Of a stretch of 64,000 nucleotides of DNA, positions 11,815-21,008 are shown piece by piece. Both the position numbers and the translations under genes were made by a program. Numbering within the stretch: position 1 is the stretch's first letter; the number at the start of each line of letters is the position of its first letter. The notes beneath the pieces were generated by a model. That model had not been told where the DNA came from, ran no database searches, and saw only the letters and a program-made list of their open reading frames with translations. Source of the stretch: Hemerocallis citrina (taxonomy: Eukaryota > Streptophyta > Magnoliopsida > Asparagales > Asphodelaceae); NCBI GenBank assembly GCA_017893485.1, contig CM030368.1, positions 178,122,504 to 178,186,503 of the forward strand. The letters are read 5' to 3'.

Positions 11815-13390
11815 GGAAACATGGACTTTTATTTACAACTAATTATAGTCATACTATTCACACTTCAGCTATGTAATTGTTGATTTACTGTTTACAAGAC
11901 TTTTCATATGTTGTATCGTTCTGAAGACGTGCCGTAGGCACGTAGCCACGGGCAAATCTAGTTCTAATATACAAAATATAGGTTTTACTAAAAAGTAGGG
12001 GACATTTGGGTAATTGGGTCAAATGGTTTGGGAGGGAAAATTTTAAATCTTACTAGCAATTACCAAACAATCCCTATTCCATATCAGCCATGCTGCCTGA
12101 CCAACCACTGTATGAAATAGATAACTAATATTGTTGCCTTCAAACGATCTGCTTGAAAGAGGTCCCACACCAATTTCTTAAAATTCTTACACTGTTCTCA
12201 TCTTCTGAAGTAATGAAACCCAGACATCCTTTGATGGGCACTAGGACACTGCATTGTCTGCACTAACCTTCTAGAAGGAATACTGAACAGAGAGAACATC
12301 TAGAACACTGCATTGCCTGCACTGACCTTCTACCATACAAAATTTGCTGTGACCATATAACACCATGTCTCAGCGTCCATAACCAATATTTAATATTTGA
12401 CACTAATGGTAATTTCCATATCCACCTAAAGCTCACATTTGGCAGTTCTTTAAGATATGAAGGACATAAAATATTGACATATATCCCTAACTCTCAATTT
12501 AAGCACAGGAACACATGATATACTGAACAATAAGATACAAATCAATATGGAACATATCAGGCTTATAAGAAAAATTATCTCATAACTTGCATTCTAACTG
12601 TCCTACAATTATCATGTATAGCCATACCTGAAACTTGAGGTTTCGACTGCAAACGATTTTGGCTTCGGCTCTTGGCAAGTGTTCTCTTATCATTCCCAGT
12701 GCTAGAGTTAAGGTGATCACGTAGCGAAAGAAGGCAAGTAACAACTGACGACATGGACCCCTCCTGAACCGAAAAACAACGAACAATGTAGTAGCTCAAA
12801 GTCAAGTCAAGTGCAAATAAATGTACATTTGACTTAAACCTCACACTCTAAAGCTCTCTATGTTGAACTTCACTTCTCAGAACAAGATCATAAAATTAGG
12901 CGAAAGACAATTATACCTGTTCTATGTCCAAAACTTTAAAACTAGGTAACTCCATTTCCTGAGCAGCAGAAGCAAATCTCGCCACGTATTCCAACCGCTT
13001 CTCTGGAACGTAATCACCAAGCTGAAATAGTACAAAGAAGAAGAAAAAAATGGTTCATACTCAACATTCGAAATGAAATTTATAATCTATCATCAAAATC
13101 TAAAATTGGACCTGGTCTGCGCCACCCGGATTCATCCCCTTCAAAATGGCCAAGAACACAACTCCATCAGCCAATTTGGCTCTCAATTCCTCCTCAGATG
13201 CCTCCACATGCAAATCAAACTCCGGAAACAAATAGTTCAGCCACTCAACCACATCAGATCGCCTCTTACCTGAACAAATAAATTTATATAAAAAAAAATT
13301 AAAAAAAATTTTAAAAATCACAAAATTCAAGAACGGCGAAATGCAGCTGACAATCTTACTGGCAATGCTCTCAAGATTCACACTTCCCAT
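1..13390 (-). CDS. Kinesin-14 with calponin-homology domain, 3' part missing (15 coding exons, partial)
   Basis: This is a minus-strand microtubule motor gene of the plant kinesin-14 class that carries an N-terminal actin-binding-type CH domain. Such proteins link actin and microtubules and move toward minus ends (family knowledge). Exons read from the sequence, 5' to 3': 13360-13390, 13112-13269, 12917-13021, 12628-12763, 3007-3134, 2825-2908, 2620-2697, 2453-2545, 2320-2349, 1671-2012, 1516-1597, 1338-1433, 1058-1237, 548-654, and about 203-433. All placed junctions are GT-AG and keep phase, including the join across the 9.5-kb intron. The start is the ATG at 13390 ([12 protein letters not shown]...). 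The order is CH domain, linker, coiled coil, then motor with P-loop [10 protein letters not shown]. Switch I, switch II and the tail lie beyond the left edge. I see no disabling mutation, so the gene is probably functional. The 3' border of the last visible exon is uncertain. Confidence 0.93.
203..1237 (-). CDS. Kinesin-14 exons 13-15: N-terminal half of the motor domain
   Basis: Exon 13 (1058-1237) starts at the motor boundary with [12 protein letters not shown] and reaches [11 protein letters not shown]. Exon 14 (548-654) encodes [19 protein letters not shown] and the ATP-binding P-loop [11 protein letters not shown]. Exon 15 begins at 433 with [20 protein letters not shown] and continues through [13 protein letters not shown] could not fix its donor. 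The frame stays open down to about 203, and a GT lies at 229-230. The switch motifs (SSRSH and DLAGSE types) are expected in the next exons, outside this window. Confidence 0.9.
1338..3134 (-). CDS. Kinesin-14 exons 5-12: conserved neck block and coiled coil
   Basis: Exon 5 (3007-3134) holds the conserved [20 protein letters not shown] block. Exon 6 (2825-2908) encodes [20 protein letters not shown]. Exon 7 (2620-2697) encodes [20 protein letters not shown]. Exon 8 (2453-2545) starts [20 protein letters not shown]. Exon 9 is a 30-bp micro-exon (2320-2349, [10 protein letters not shown]). Exon 10 (1671-2012, 114 codons) is strongly heptad-like and rich in E, K, L and Q. Exons 11 (1516-1597) and 12 (1338-1433) finish the coil and end at EVQELKG just before the motor. 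The coil would mediate dimerisation. All these introns are short and free of recognisable TEs, unlike the intron before exon 5. Confidence 0.92.
3390..3850. repeat. Degenerate interspersed repeat with recurrent GAGGCGCA motifs
   Basis: The motif aggcgca, or close forms of it, recurs at both ends of this A/T-rich segment (about 3427-3520 and 3800-3815). This suggests an old repeat or a tRNA-like or MITE-like fragment. I found no clear TSD or terminal structure. The rest of 3135-4090 shows nothing else recognisable. Confidence 0.3.
4091..5252 (-). repeat. 3' LTR of the chromodomain Gypsy element
   Basis: 1162 bp, the partner of 7367-8547. The GC-rich block around 4459-4800 makes short open frames on both strands, but these reflect base composition, not a gene. 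Confidence 0.92.
5228..5916 (-). pseudogene. Gypsy integrase C-terminal part plus chromodomain (remnant)
   Basis: Frame 5542-5916 has the integrase C-terminal pattern: [20 protein letters not shown], then [14 protein letters not shown] and DNTYVVDL. A second frame (5228-5461) has [20 protein letters not shown] followed by WKNKP, which resembles the chromodomain that chromoviruses use for targeted integration. A frame break separates the two parts. The integrase catalytic core is absent because the deletion joins gag almost directly to this tail. Confidence 0.82.
6047..7069 (-). pseudogene. Gypsy gag with zinc knuckle, broken by one in-frame stop
   Basis: Gag is the capsid/nucleocapsid precursor that packages the element's RNA. 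The frame opens at 7069 ([20 protein letters not shown]). It contains the usual retrotransposon-gag core ([12 protein letters not shown]... QQYW... LTERYV... EYVDKF). A TGA stop interrupts it at about 6467-6469, and the same frame then continues to 6047. The nucleocapsid knuckle [14 protein letters not shown] fits C-X2-C-X4-H-X4-C. No protease follows. Confidence 0.88.
7352..7363 (-). promoter_or_regulatory. Primer-binding site (initiator tRNA-Met type)
   Basis: The minus strand reads TGGTATCAGAGC just downstream of the 5' LTR end, the standard minus-strand priming site of many plant LTR retrotransposons. Confidence 0.88.
7367..8547 (-). repeat. 5' LTR of the chromodomain Gypsy element
   Basis: 1181 bp with terminal inverted TGATG/CATCA. 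It matches the LTR at 4091-5252 over its whole length, including an unusual GC-rich segment near 7740-8080. Confidence 0.92.
8601..8720. repeat. 60-bp tandem duplication (two copies)
   Basis: The units 8601-8660 and 8661-8720 are virtually identical (start aagtctcatgcttcagaaga). They lie in intron sequence just past the Gypsy insertion. The rest of 8553-9089 shows no feature. Confidence 0.92.
9222..9654 (-). mobile_element. Helitron, non-autonomous (minus orientation)
   Basis: On the minus strand the 5' end is TCTATATAATAAAT and the 3' end is a perfect hairpin ACGTGCC-GTA-GGCACGT followed by ...CAAATCTAG. Flanks are A and T, as for rolling-circle Helitrons. It carries an (AT)n(AG)n microsatellite at 9421-9477 and a G-run near 9512-9523. 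Confidence 0.82.
9657..10233 (+). mobile_element. Helitron, non-autonomous (plus orientation)
   Basis: It starts TCTATATAATAAAACAC after an A (9656) and ends ...CAAATCTAG before a T (10234). The 3' hairpin near 10200-10216 has one mismatched pair. It belongs to the same family as 9222-9654 and 11591-11961. Its 5' end faces that of the minus-strand copy with only 2 bp between them. Confidence 0.85.
10905..11470 (-). pseudogene. RNase H domain fragment of a LINE-type retrotransposon
   Basis: The frame 11177-11470 encodes [20 protein letters not shown] and [20 protein letters not shown], the start of the RNase H fold used by plant LINE polyproteins. Homology continues to about 10905 with frame changes (for example [13 protein letters not shown]). 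There is no intact catalytic domain. It lies in the giant kinesin intron, and its upstream part lies beyond a MITE-like insertion. Confidence 0.7.
11487..12076. mobile_element. MITE-like inverted-repeat element interrupted by a Helitron
   Basis: The left end reads ggggtgtttggtacgttgca. The reverse complement of the right end reads gggattgtttggtaattgct. Both continue with shared inverted sequence (agtgagattt / agtaagattt; caattacccaaatgtcc / ggacatttgggtaattg). A TA dinucleotide flanks each side. The interior has no coding sequence. The superfamily is uncertain (Harbinger- or Mariner-like). Confidence 0.55.
11591..11961 (+). mobile_element. Helitron, non-autonomous, 371 bp
   Basis: It starts TCTATATAATAAAACACAAA after an A and ends CAAATCTAG before a T. 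A perfect 7-bp-stem hairpin (11927-11943, loop GTA) sits 14 bp before the terminal CTAG. It contains a (CT)n run at about 11742-11803 followed by (AT)n. It interrupts the MITE-like element 11487-12076. Confidence 0.85.
12077..12240 (-). pseudogene. Probable upstream part of the same LINE fragment
   Basis: The minus-strand reading around 12070-12240 (for example [20 protein letters not shown] and [12 protein letters not shown] in other frames) resembles the region between reverse transcriptase and RNase H in plant LINEs. It sits on the far side of the 11487-12076 insertion. It has several frame breaks. From 12241 to 12627 I see only unassigned intron sequence. Confidence 0.4.
12628..13390 (-). 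CDS. Kinesin-14 exons 1-4: calponin-homology domain
   Basis: Exon 1 is only 31 bp (13360-13390). The donor splits codon AGT, and the acceptor at 13269 restores [16 protein letters not shown]. Exon 2 (13112-13269) encodes the CH core with [16 protein letters not shown] and ends ...PGGADQ. Exon 3 (12917-13021, 35 codons) begins [17 protein letters not shown]. Exon 4 (12628-12763) begins [18 protein letters not shown] and runs into a basic, serine-rich linker. This layout matches CH-kinesin-14 proteins, although the linker before the next conserved block is short. Exon 4 ends in phase 1, which pairs with exon 5 at 3134 across the giant intron. Confidence 0.93.
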
Positions 13391-14250
13391 GTTTCTTCTT
13401 CCTTCTCAAAACGAAATTGAAACCCTAACTCCTAATAATAACATTTTTTAAAAAAAGATTAGGGACGAAATTAGACAAAAATTAACTGGATCAAGATCGA
13501 ACTCGACAAACGATTACTATTCAGTCAAAAGATTTCAAGAATTTATACCTCGATGAGGACGAAATCGAGGAGATTTCGCCAAACCCTAGCTCAAAAAAGG
13601 CGCCTTTTTTGCCGATCTCGAATTAATTATAACTGCATTTTGTTTTAGTTCCGTGCTTTAAAATTCGCGACGGCCGGCCGAGATCCCTCCCAGCGTTGCA
13701 GGCGGTGACCGGACTCGGTGTCGTTTCTCGATTCGCGAAAGCTAAAGGGGAGAGATAGCTTTCATTTTCGGACTAGAACGATGTGGAAATTACGAGAGTG
13801 CCATATGCCGGCGTTTCGGTGTATAGATTGTGTACACTTTTATTATTTGGTAGGTGAGGGGTGTCAATGTAAATAGAACGAGATCAAGTGGTAGATACGA
13901 ATTTAGGGGGGCAGAATTTTGAAAAGGGAAAATAAAGATAATAAAGATGACGAAAGGGGTTATGTGTTGAGAAGCACGTTAGTTTTGACGGAACGCCATT
14001 TTGTTTTTGAAGAGTTTGGCGCCTTCTACAGGGTTTTTGACTTTTTGACTTTTGAGCACGTTGACATAAGTTAGTACCACTCTATGCTTTGAGTGCAAAC
14101 TAAGACTAGTCTCCGTTAAGTTTGAAGATGAAACTAATGGAATCTCTACATTAAAATTTTATATAAATTTTATTTGGGATTGTATAAGATCCTTCTATTT
14201 TTGCTTCAAATATCCCTTACACAGGTAGATGTCATCTGTGGAAAAAGAGC
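13391..14250 (-). promoter_or_regulatory. 5' leader and promoter region of the kinesin gene
   Basis: This is the upstream region on the minus strand. A GC-richer stretch at about 13,590-13,700 may mark the transcript start. No clear TATA box can be tied to it. The remainder up to the hAT element holds no recognisable gene or repeat. Confidence 0.45.
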
Positions 14251-17129
14251 ATGTGAACTAGCACTGGTATTATAACCCGAAACCCGGATCCGATCCAGAC
14301 CCGATCCAGACCCGACGTTGGACCGGAACTGACCCGATCTAATTTGGGTAGAGTACGGGTCCAAAAAACATATCCGTTGAAATTTTGGGTCGGGTCCGGG
14401 TCCACTAAAATTAGACCCGACCCGGACCTGGACCCGGACCCGCATTAAATAATTAATACAAAATATTAGCGGACCCGACCCGGACCCGACCCGTTACTCG
14501 TAATATAAATACACCATCACCCTATAGTTTGTCTCAAAGTTTAAAGATCGTTTCATCTACATCAATTCAAACAACCCTGCTGAGCTGCTGCCAATATCAC
14601 CAACACTGTATGCGTGACTGCGGTTGTAGTTGCAAAGGCCCTTCATCTACAATCCTCGAAACATTTGGTTGAACTGCAAGTGGATCAGGTAGTATCCGCA
14701 ACCACCTCCGTTTACAAGCTATAACACCATGGTCGATCCTTAACCCAACCATGTACATACAATACAATCGAAGTAACCCTCTAATTCTTAAACCACCAGA
14801 CAACTATGTCTGCTTTATTTCTTACAGAATAAAACATCCTCCAATGAAAACATTCACGAACAAACATACATGCGGAGCTACCATGCTAGCTCAAGTTACA
14901 TTACAGCTTACAACAAATATTCAGGTGACTGAAAGTGTTTTACGACATGAGCACTACAAAAGAAAAGGTCTTTACCGGCGTATATTTCCCGGCGTTTTAC
15001 TAGGAATGCCGGGGTAGGAAGAGACCAGGAATTGGGCGTCAAACAGGATGGTTATACACCGACGGCCTCTATAAAACGCCGAGGAATTATGATATTCACC
15101 GACGTTTTAATAAAAAACGCCGGTGAAGTCTATATTCACCGGCATTTTAATAAAACACGCCGGTGAAAGTATACAGGTAAAAAAATCTTCTCCCATTCAC
15201 CGGCGTTTTTAGTTAAAACGCCGGTATAGGGTCTTGGAATAAATTTCCCCCAAACCCTCTACCATTTTCTCATTCGATCGCAAAAAAAAAACCCAAATTT
15301 TCCCGCTGTCTCGCGCTCTCCTGCTTTCCCCAATTTCCCCAAACCCTATACGTATACTTTCCCCAAATTTTTCATTTCTCTCCTTTCCCCATCGACGCCC
15401 CCCTCTCCCGCCGTCGTCGTTTTCCCCCTCCCCCGCCGTTGCCACTTCCCCCATCGCCGCACCTGCCCCCCTTCGCCCGCCCCCCGTCCTCCATCGCGGC
15501 CCCCCGCCGTCCCCCTTCTCCCAATTTCTCTGTCCCTCTCAAAAACTGCCGTCCCCTCTCCCCCAATCAACTCAAGTAAGGAATTTCAAACCCTAAAGTT
15601 TATTCTAGTATGAATTTGAGAATATGAGAATAGGTTAATTAATGATCGGTTCTTGATTAGGGTTAGGGTTAGGGTTTTGATCGGTTCTTGATTTATCGTA
15701 CTAACCGAAATTGATTCTAGTCATGCTTTTGTTGTTTGTAGTTTTTTAGGGGTTAGTATGGTTTTTAGATGAAGTTGTTTTTAGATGAAGTTGTTTGAGT
15801 GTATAATGGAGAGTTTGTTTGGTTTCTTTGATATTGTTGTATGGATTTTGTTGCTGCTAGATGAGAATTAATAGAGTTGCGATCAAACATTTTGTTAGAA
15901 TTTCAACATGGGTTTAATGGGAATTGGTTATTTATTTGAGATAAAATGTTATAATGTATGTAATGTATACATATACAATTCTGAATAAATGTGATACTCG
16001 TCTTTATTATTTGTGGTAATATGCGATTTCTTTTATCCTATTGTTTGTATAAATTTTTTGTTTTGGTAAATGAAATTGGAGGTTTAATGAAAGCTTCTCC
16101 ACTCATCAATGTATTGGTTTGTTGATGATATCATTTAGTTGTTCTTTTGATGCTAAAGTATTAGTATGTAATTATTGTAGTTGTGTTAATTATAGCCGTT
16201 TCTTGGAGGTTAGTTATGGGTTATTGGATAGTATGATTAATAATGGTTTTATATTGTAAAGTATCTTAACAGCGATTTCATATTTGCACAGAATGAACTG
16301 AAGAGTGATTTTGTTTTTAGTCTCATGGGAGATGCAATTCTTAACTATTGTCCAGTGAAGGAATTAAAATAGGCTTTGTTGATGAAGGATGTGATGATGA
16401 AGAAGGTAGTTGATGACAATGAGGTGGTTTGGAGGATTTGGTCAATTTCATATACAGTTAAATCATTTTGGTAACTGTAAGTTCATGCTACTTTGCTACT
16501 TTTTTTGCTATCGGGTCACACTACTGACTACTTTGCTATTTTTTTTAAACTAGTGATGATGAGATGGGTTATGATTCTGAAGTTACACACTACGAGTCAT
16601 TGATTTAATGATTCATTGAATAAATGATTCATAGGAGTAACTAGTGATTTGTTTGAATCTTATCTGAGCTTTTTAATTTATGAACACTTTCGAGTGAATG
16701 AGTGATGATGAGATGGATTATGCTTCTGAAGTTGCACACTATGTTTCATGATTCATTGAATAAATGAATTATAGGAGTAACTAGTGATGATTGAATCCTA
16801 TCTGAGCTTTTTAATTTATGATTGTAGTTGAATTTGTTTTGGAGCCACAGACATCAATGGTAGTTGGGATGAAGAAGTAATAGAGAAACATAAATGCTTA
16901 GATACTGGAAATTTCGATTTTCTTTTACTGTTAAAGAAGCTGAAAACATGCATCTGATTGTCATCTTGGCATGTTTTTTTGATCAAACATACTCACAAAC
17001 AACTAATACGTGTCGTTCATGCATTGTATGACCAACCCCACTTTGGCACATAACATGCTTAGATGACATTGTATCACCTGCAAACAAGGTTTGTTCAGCC
17101 GTGTTGTTGTACTAATTTGGAGGATTTTG

Positions 17130-17390
17130 GTATGCTAGCAGCATACTTAGTTTGGAAGTGAACCCATTTTTTGTTAAAAAATCATGCCAAAGATGGCAAT
17201 CAGGTTCTCTAACAGTATCTGAAAATGAAAATATCCATTATCTGAAATGTCTTCTTGGCACATTTTTTTGACCAAAATGGGTTAACTGAATTAGTAGAGC
17301 AACATATATGCTCAGATAATAGAAATTTTCAATTTCAGATACTGTTAGAGAACCTGATTGCCATCTTTGGCATGATTTTTTAACAAAAAA
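17130..17390. repeat. Inverted partial copy of the CACTA tandem unit
   Basis: 17131-17235 reads as the reverse complement of part of the adjacent unit (ggaagtgaacccatttttt ... ccaaagatggcaatcaggtt). It is followed by a direct partial copy at 17240-17390. The result is a local inverted repeat able to fold. Confidence 0.8.
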
Positions 17391-18593
17391 TGGGTTCACT
17401 TCCAAACTAAGTATGCTGCTAGCATCCTCATCTTCTTTTACTGTTAAAGAAGCTTATTTCATGCATCTGATTGTCATCTTGGCGTGTTTTTTTGACCAAA
17501 ATGGGTTCACTGTGAACTCAGGATGCTATAGCTGTATGCCAAAATCCTCCAGATATGTACAACAATTGGGTTTTAGATTTAGTTGGGCTAAAGAATTAGT
17601 AGAGCAACATATATGCTCAGATAATGGATATTTTCATTTTCAGATACTGTTAGAGAACCTGATTGCCATCTTTAGCATGATTTTTTAATAAAAAATGGGT
17701 TCACTTCCAAACTAAGTATGCTGCTAGCATCCTCATCTTCTTTTACTGTTAATGAAGCTTATTTCATGCATCTGATTGTCATATTGGCATGTTTTTTGAC
17801 CAAAATGGGTTAACTGTGAACTCAGGATGCTATAGCTGTATGCCAAAATCCTCCGGATATGTACAACAATTGGGATTTAGATTTAGTTGGGCTAAAGAAT
17901 TAGTAGAGCAACATATATGCTCAGATAATGGATATTTTCATTTTCAGATACTGTTAGAGAACCTGATTGCCATCTTTGGCATGATTTTTTAACAAAAAAT
18001 GGGTTCACTTCCAAACTAAGTATGCTGCTAGCATCCTCATCTTCTTTTACTGTTAATGAAGCTTATTTCATGCATCTGATTGTCATCTTGGCATGTTTTT
18101 TTGACCACAGTGGGTTAACTGTGAACTCAGGATGCTATAGCTGTATGCCAAAATCCTCCGGATATGTACAACAATTGGGTTTTAGATTTAGTTGGGCTAA
18201 AGAATTAGTAGAGCAACATATATGCTCAGATAATGGATATTTTCATTTTCAGATACTGTTAGAGAACCTGATTGCCATCTTTGGCATGATTTTTTAACAA
18301 AAAATGGGTTCACTTCCAAACTAAGTATGCTGCTAGCATCCTCATCTTCTCTTACTGTTAATGAAGCTTATTTCATGCATCTGATTGTCATCTTGGCATT
18401 TTTTTTGACCAAAATGGGTTCACTGTGAGCTCAGGATGCTATAGCTGTATGTCAAAATCCTCCGGATATGTACAGCAATTGGGTTTTAGATTTAGTTGGG
18501 CTAAACAATTAGTAAAGCAACATATATGCTCAGATAATGGAAATTTTCATTTTCAGATACTGTTAGAGAGTGCTGAATTTTCATTTTCAAAAA
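17391..18593. repeat. 305-bp tandem repeat array inside the CACTA element (about four units)
   Basis: Unit starts (tgggttcacttcc) fall at 17391, 17696, 18000 and 18305. The last unit is shortened and diverges near 18570. The period is not a multiple of three, so the ~91-codon open frames in each unit are not joined and I do not call them genes. Confidence 0.93.
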
Positions 18594-19531
18594 TGGGTTC
18601 CGAAAAATGGGTTTTGATTATAAGAGTGCTGAATTTTTTTTTTTTGAATTTTTTTTTTAAAAAAAATTTAGCTACATCGGCGTTTTTTACAATCGCCGGT
18701 GTATCTTTCAGCAAGAATTTAGCTGTCTATACCGGCGTTTTAACAACGCCGGAGTAGGCGATGACCGGAAATGGCACCCACACATTCACCGGCATTTTTA
18801 CGGCCGCCGGTGTAGTTTTAACCGTTACCGGCGGCCGTAGAAAACGCCGGTGAATGTCCCTAAGCAACAGCGACGCACGATTCAGCGGCACTTGCACCGG
18901 CGATTTATAAAACGCCGGTGGTATCTACAGCGGCGTTTATAAACGCCGGTAAATGTGCAAAAAAATGCCGGTAAAGACATTTTCTTTTGTAGTGGAGATA
19001 AGCTTCAAAGGAACAGATGATAATGAAGCACAAGATGAAAGAGTTGTTCATAACAACTATTACAATATAACATTCAAGAAGATCAAATCAAAGGTAGCTT
19101 TTCCACTAATTAGTCCTGGGTGATGATAACAACACTGTTTAACATTCAAAGTTCTAAAGAGCCTATGCTTTAAAGACCCGGAACCGAACCGGACCCGTGA
19201 CAAGAAACAAAACCCGAATCGGACCCGAACCAGACCCGGACCCGAAATAGGACGGGTAACAATTTTTGTGGGGAACCGGAACCGGACCCGGACCCGGACC
19301 CGAATTTCATGGGTCTAAGTCCGAGTCCAGAATTTGGACCTGTCATTGACTGGGTCCGGGTCCGGGTATTGAGGTACCCGACCCGACCCAACCCGTTACC
19401 AGCGCTAATGTGAACTTTTTAACTCAAACTAGGGTAGGATACGATCACAAGGTTATGTGAGGGGCATTTTGCAAAGAATTCTTGTTATTTGTGGCTCTCA
19501 TTTTGACGTCAAGCTGCACATTTATTTTCAA

Positions 19532-20946
19532 CTAGTATAATGTATGTGCATCGCACGTCAAAAAATAAAATCATTAAATTAAATGAATATATATTGAATA
19601 TAAAAAAAATAGTTTATATTTGAATGTCTTGATTTGGGCTGCATGTGCGGTGCACATTTATATTTGTTGAATATGGTTTGAACATGTATTATACGTGTTT
19701 ATATAGTTACAAAGTTTTTTTTTTTGATGATACGGATAGAGCCAATAAACTTCAGCCATTCAATTAATCAATCAAAATGTCTAATTACATGACAGGTCTT
19801 ACGAGACGTAAAACAACAAAACAACAAAACAACAACAACAAACCAAAAATAAACAGACGAGAGATAAAAATTCGAAACGCTACAACTAAGACAAAAGAAA
19901 GCAGAAGATGATGGGAGCCGAAACTTCCTAATGGGCTGCAGACAGTTAATCCGACCCCGGCGAACTCATCCAGAGAGCGGACATGAGCCCAGGATTCACT
20001 CCCACGCATCTGAAGATCCATCGCTCGAGCATATAAAGCACCGCTAATACGCGATGAAAAGGGCTTCAGCTAAAACCCATCGCAGCTAAAACCCAAAACA
20101 GTCAACAGTGGGAGCAAACCCAAAGAACCAAACCACAAGCATCCACAGTCAACAAAAGCATTAGCAATGGAGAGAGAGAACAGCATTAAGAAACCAATAT
20201 ACCACAGTAATCGTTATCCGAGGAGCCACACCAGGGCCAAAATTAATCAACACAGAGAGCCAGCATAATAAAATAAAGAACTACCAGATTATAAGGGGAT
20301 TAGAGTAATAAAGGTTAGTTACAGACAACAGAGAAGCCAAGAAACTCCCAAAATAACATCAGAACCCATATCAACTTAATAACCTCCAAGCACAGCATCA
20401 AAAAGGAGGGCGATGCCGAGATAAGGCACCAACATCAGAAGTGGAGGGGGAACGGAGTCAGACTGCCCTCTAACCAAAAAGATAAACACCCAAGCTGCAC
20501 CACAAAGAACGCCCCAAAATACTACCAGAGAATACTTCTAGACCATTCAACCCTACAACCAACGATAATAGAAGTAAGATTCATTGCCACCAGCATATGT
20601 AAAGAACAGAGAAAACATGAATGAGCATTAAATCATAAGAAGAGAAAGTAAATAGGTGCAGCCGATAACACAGAAAAATCCGCATCACTCCAAGAAAAAC
20701 ACCGCTAACGTTAGATAGCATTGAGGTTTCTAAGACAAAGGAAAGCATTTTCCAGTCTGTGAAATAGAAGGGCTTCTTTGGCTTCACAGGATAGTGACGA
20801 TGACCAATGGTCAAAAAGATATAAGAATTCGTCGAAAATAGAACTAGGGGAAGAAGCCGATTGACGGAAGATTCTCTTGTTTATATAGTTACAAAGTTAG
20901 AGTTTGTTTGTTACAAACCCCAACTCTCCCATTAAAATAGTAGAGA
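19532..20946 (-). mobile_element. Short Helitron, split by a LINE-like insertion
   Basis: The minus-strand 5' end is TCTCTACTATTTTAATGGGA (at 20946). The 3' end is hairpin GTGC-GAT-GCAC followed by ...ATTATACTAG and a T flank. Without the insertion it is about 230 bp. The 5' flank is not a clean A, so that boundary is less certain. Confidence 0.55.
19715..20877 (-). mobile_element. LINE-like retroposon, 5'-truncated
   Basis: It is flanked by the perfect 19-bp TSD tgtttatatagttacaaag (19696-19714 and 20878-20896). An 11-base T-run follows the left copy, i.e. a poly(A) tail on the minus strand. The minus-strand 3' end reads GGCTCTATCCGTATCATC before the tail. No reverse transcriptase is left, and the short frames at 19785-20021 and 20581-20814 have no recognisable domain. 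Confidence 0.82.
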
Positions 20947-21008
20947 GTTTGCAACGGCATATGGGGATACTTGGGTTTTGTATCAACAGTGATATATTTA
21001 GAGATTTC

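Larger units (their letters stand above)
3135..12627 (-). other. Giant 9.5-kb kinesin intron filled with nested TEs
   Basis: The acceptor is at 3135-3137 (CTTACAG on the minus strand) and the donor at 12626-12627 (CAG|GTATGG). The phase across it is consistent: G from exon 4 plus AG from exon 5 gives a Glu codon. The other introns of this gene are roughly 80-420 bp, so almost the whole length comes from insertions. These are annotated separately at 4091-8547, 9099-10877 and about 10905-12240. Confidence 0.9.
14952..18994. mobile_element. CACTA (En/Spm-like) transposon, non-autonomous
   Basis: The ends are CACTACAAAAGAAAAGGTCT and its near-inverse ...TTTTCTTTTGTAGTG, with the 3-bp TSD gag on both sides (14949-14951 and 18995-18997). 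Subterminal zones (15000-15230 and 18665-18970) are dense in ACCGGCGTTTT/AAACGCCGGT in both orientations, the usual transposase-binding layout. There is no TNPA/TNPD gene. The interior has a C-rich block (15400-15560), a long AT-rich stretch (15600-17130) without coding potential, and a 305-bp tandem array. Confidence 0.93.
14259..19407. mobile_element. hAT-superfamily transposon, non-autonomous, carrying a CACTA element
   Basis: The terminal inverted repeats TAGCACTGGTA and TAGCGCTGGTA (one mismatch) are bounded by the perfect 8-bp TSD atgtgaac (14251-14258 and 19408-19415). Both ends carry many GACCCGGACCCG-type subterminal motifs (14270-14500 and 19180-19400). No transposase is visible. 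Excluding the CACTA insertion, the element is about 1.1 kb. Segments 14500-14948 and 18998-19170 are unassigned interior. Confidence 0.88.

Noticed and set aside
15346..15570. Possible first exon in the C-rich block of the CACTA element
   Set aside because: The frames are simple Gly/Arg or Pro runs with no matching downstream exon.
17413..18757. Repeated 67-110-codon frames
   Set aside because: They are copies of one 305-bp tandem unit in a CACTA element. The period shifts frame, so no continuous protein exists.
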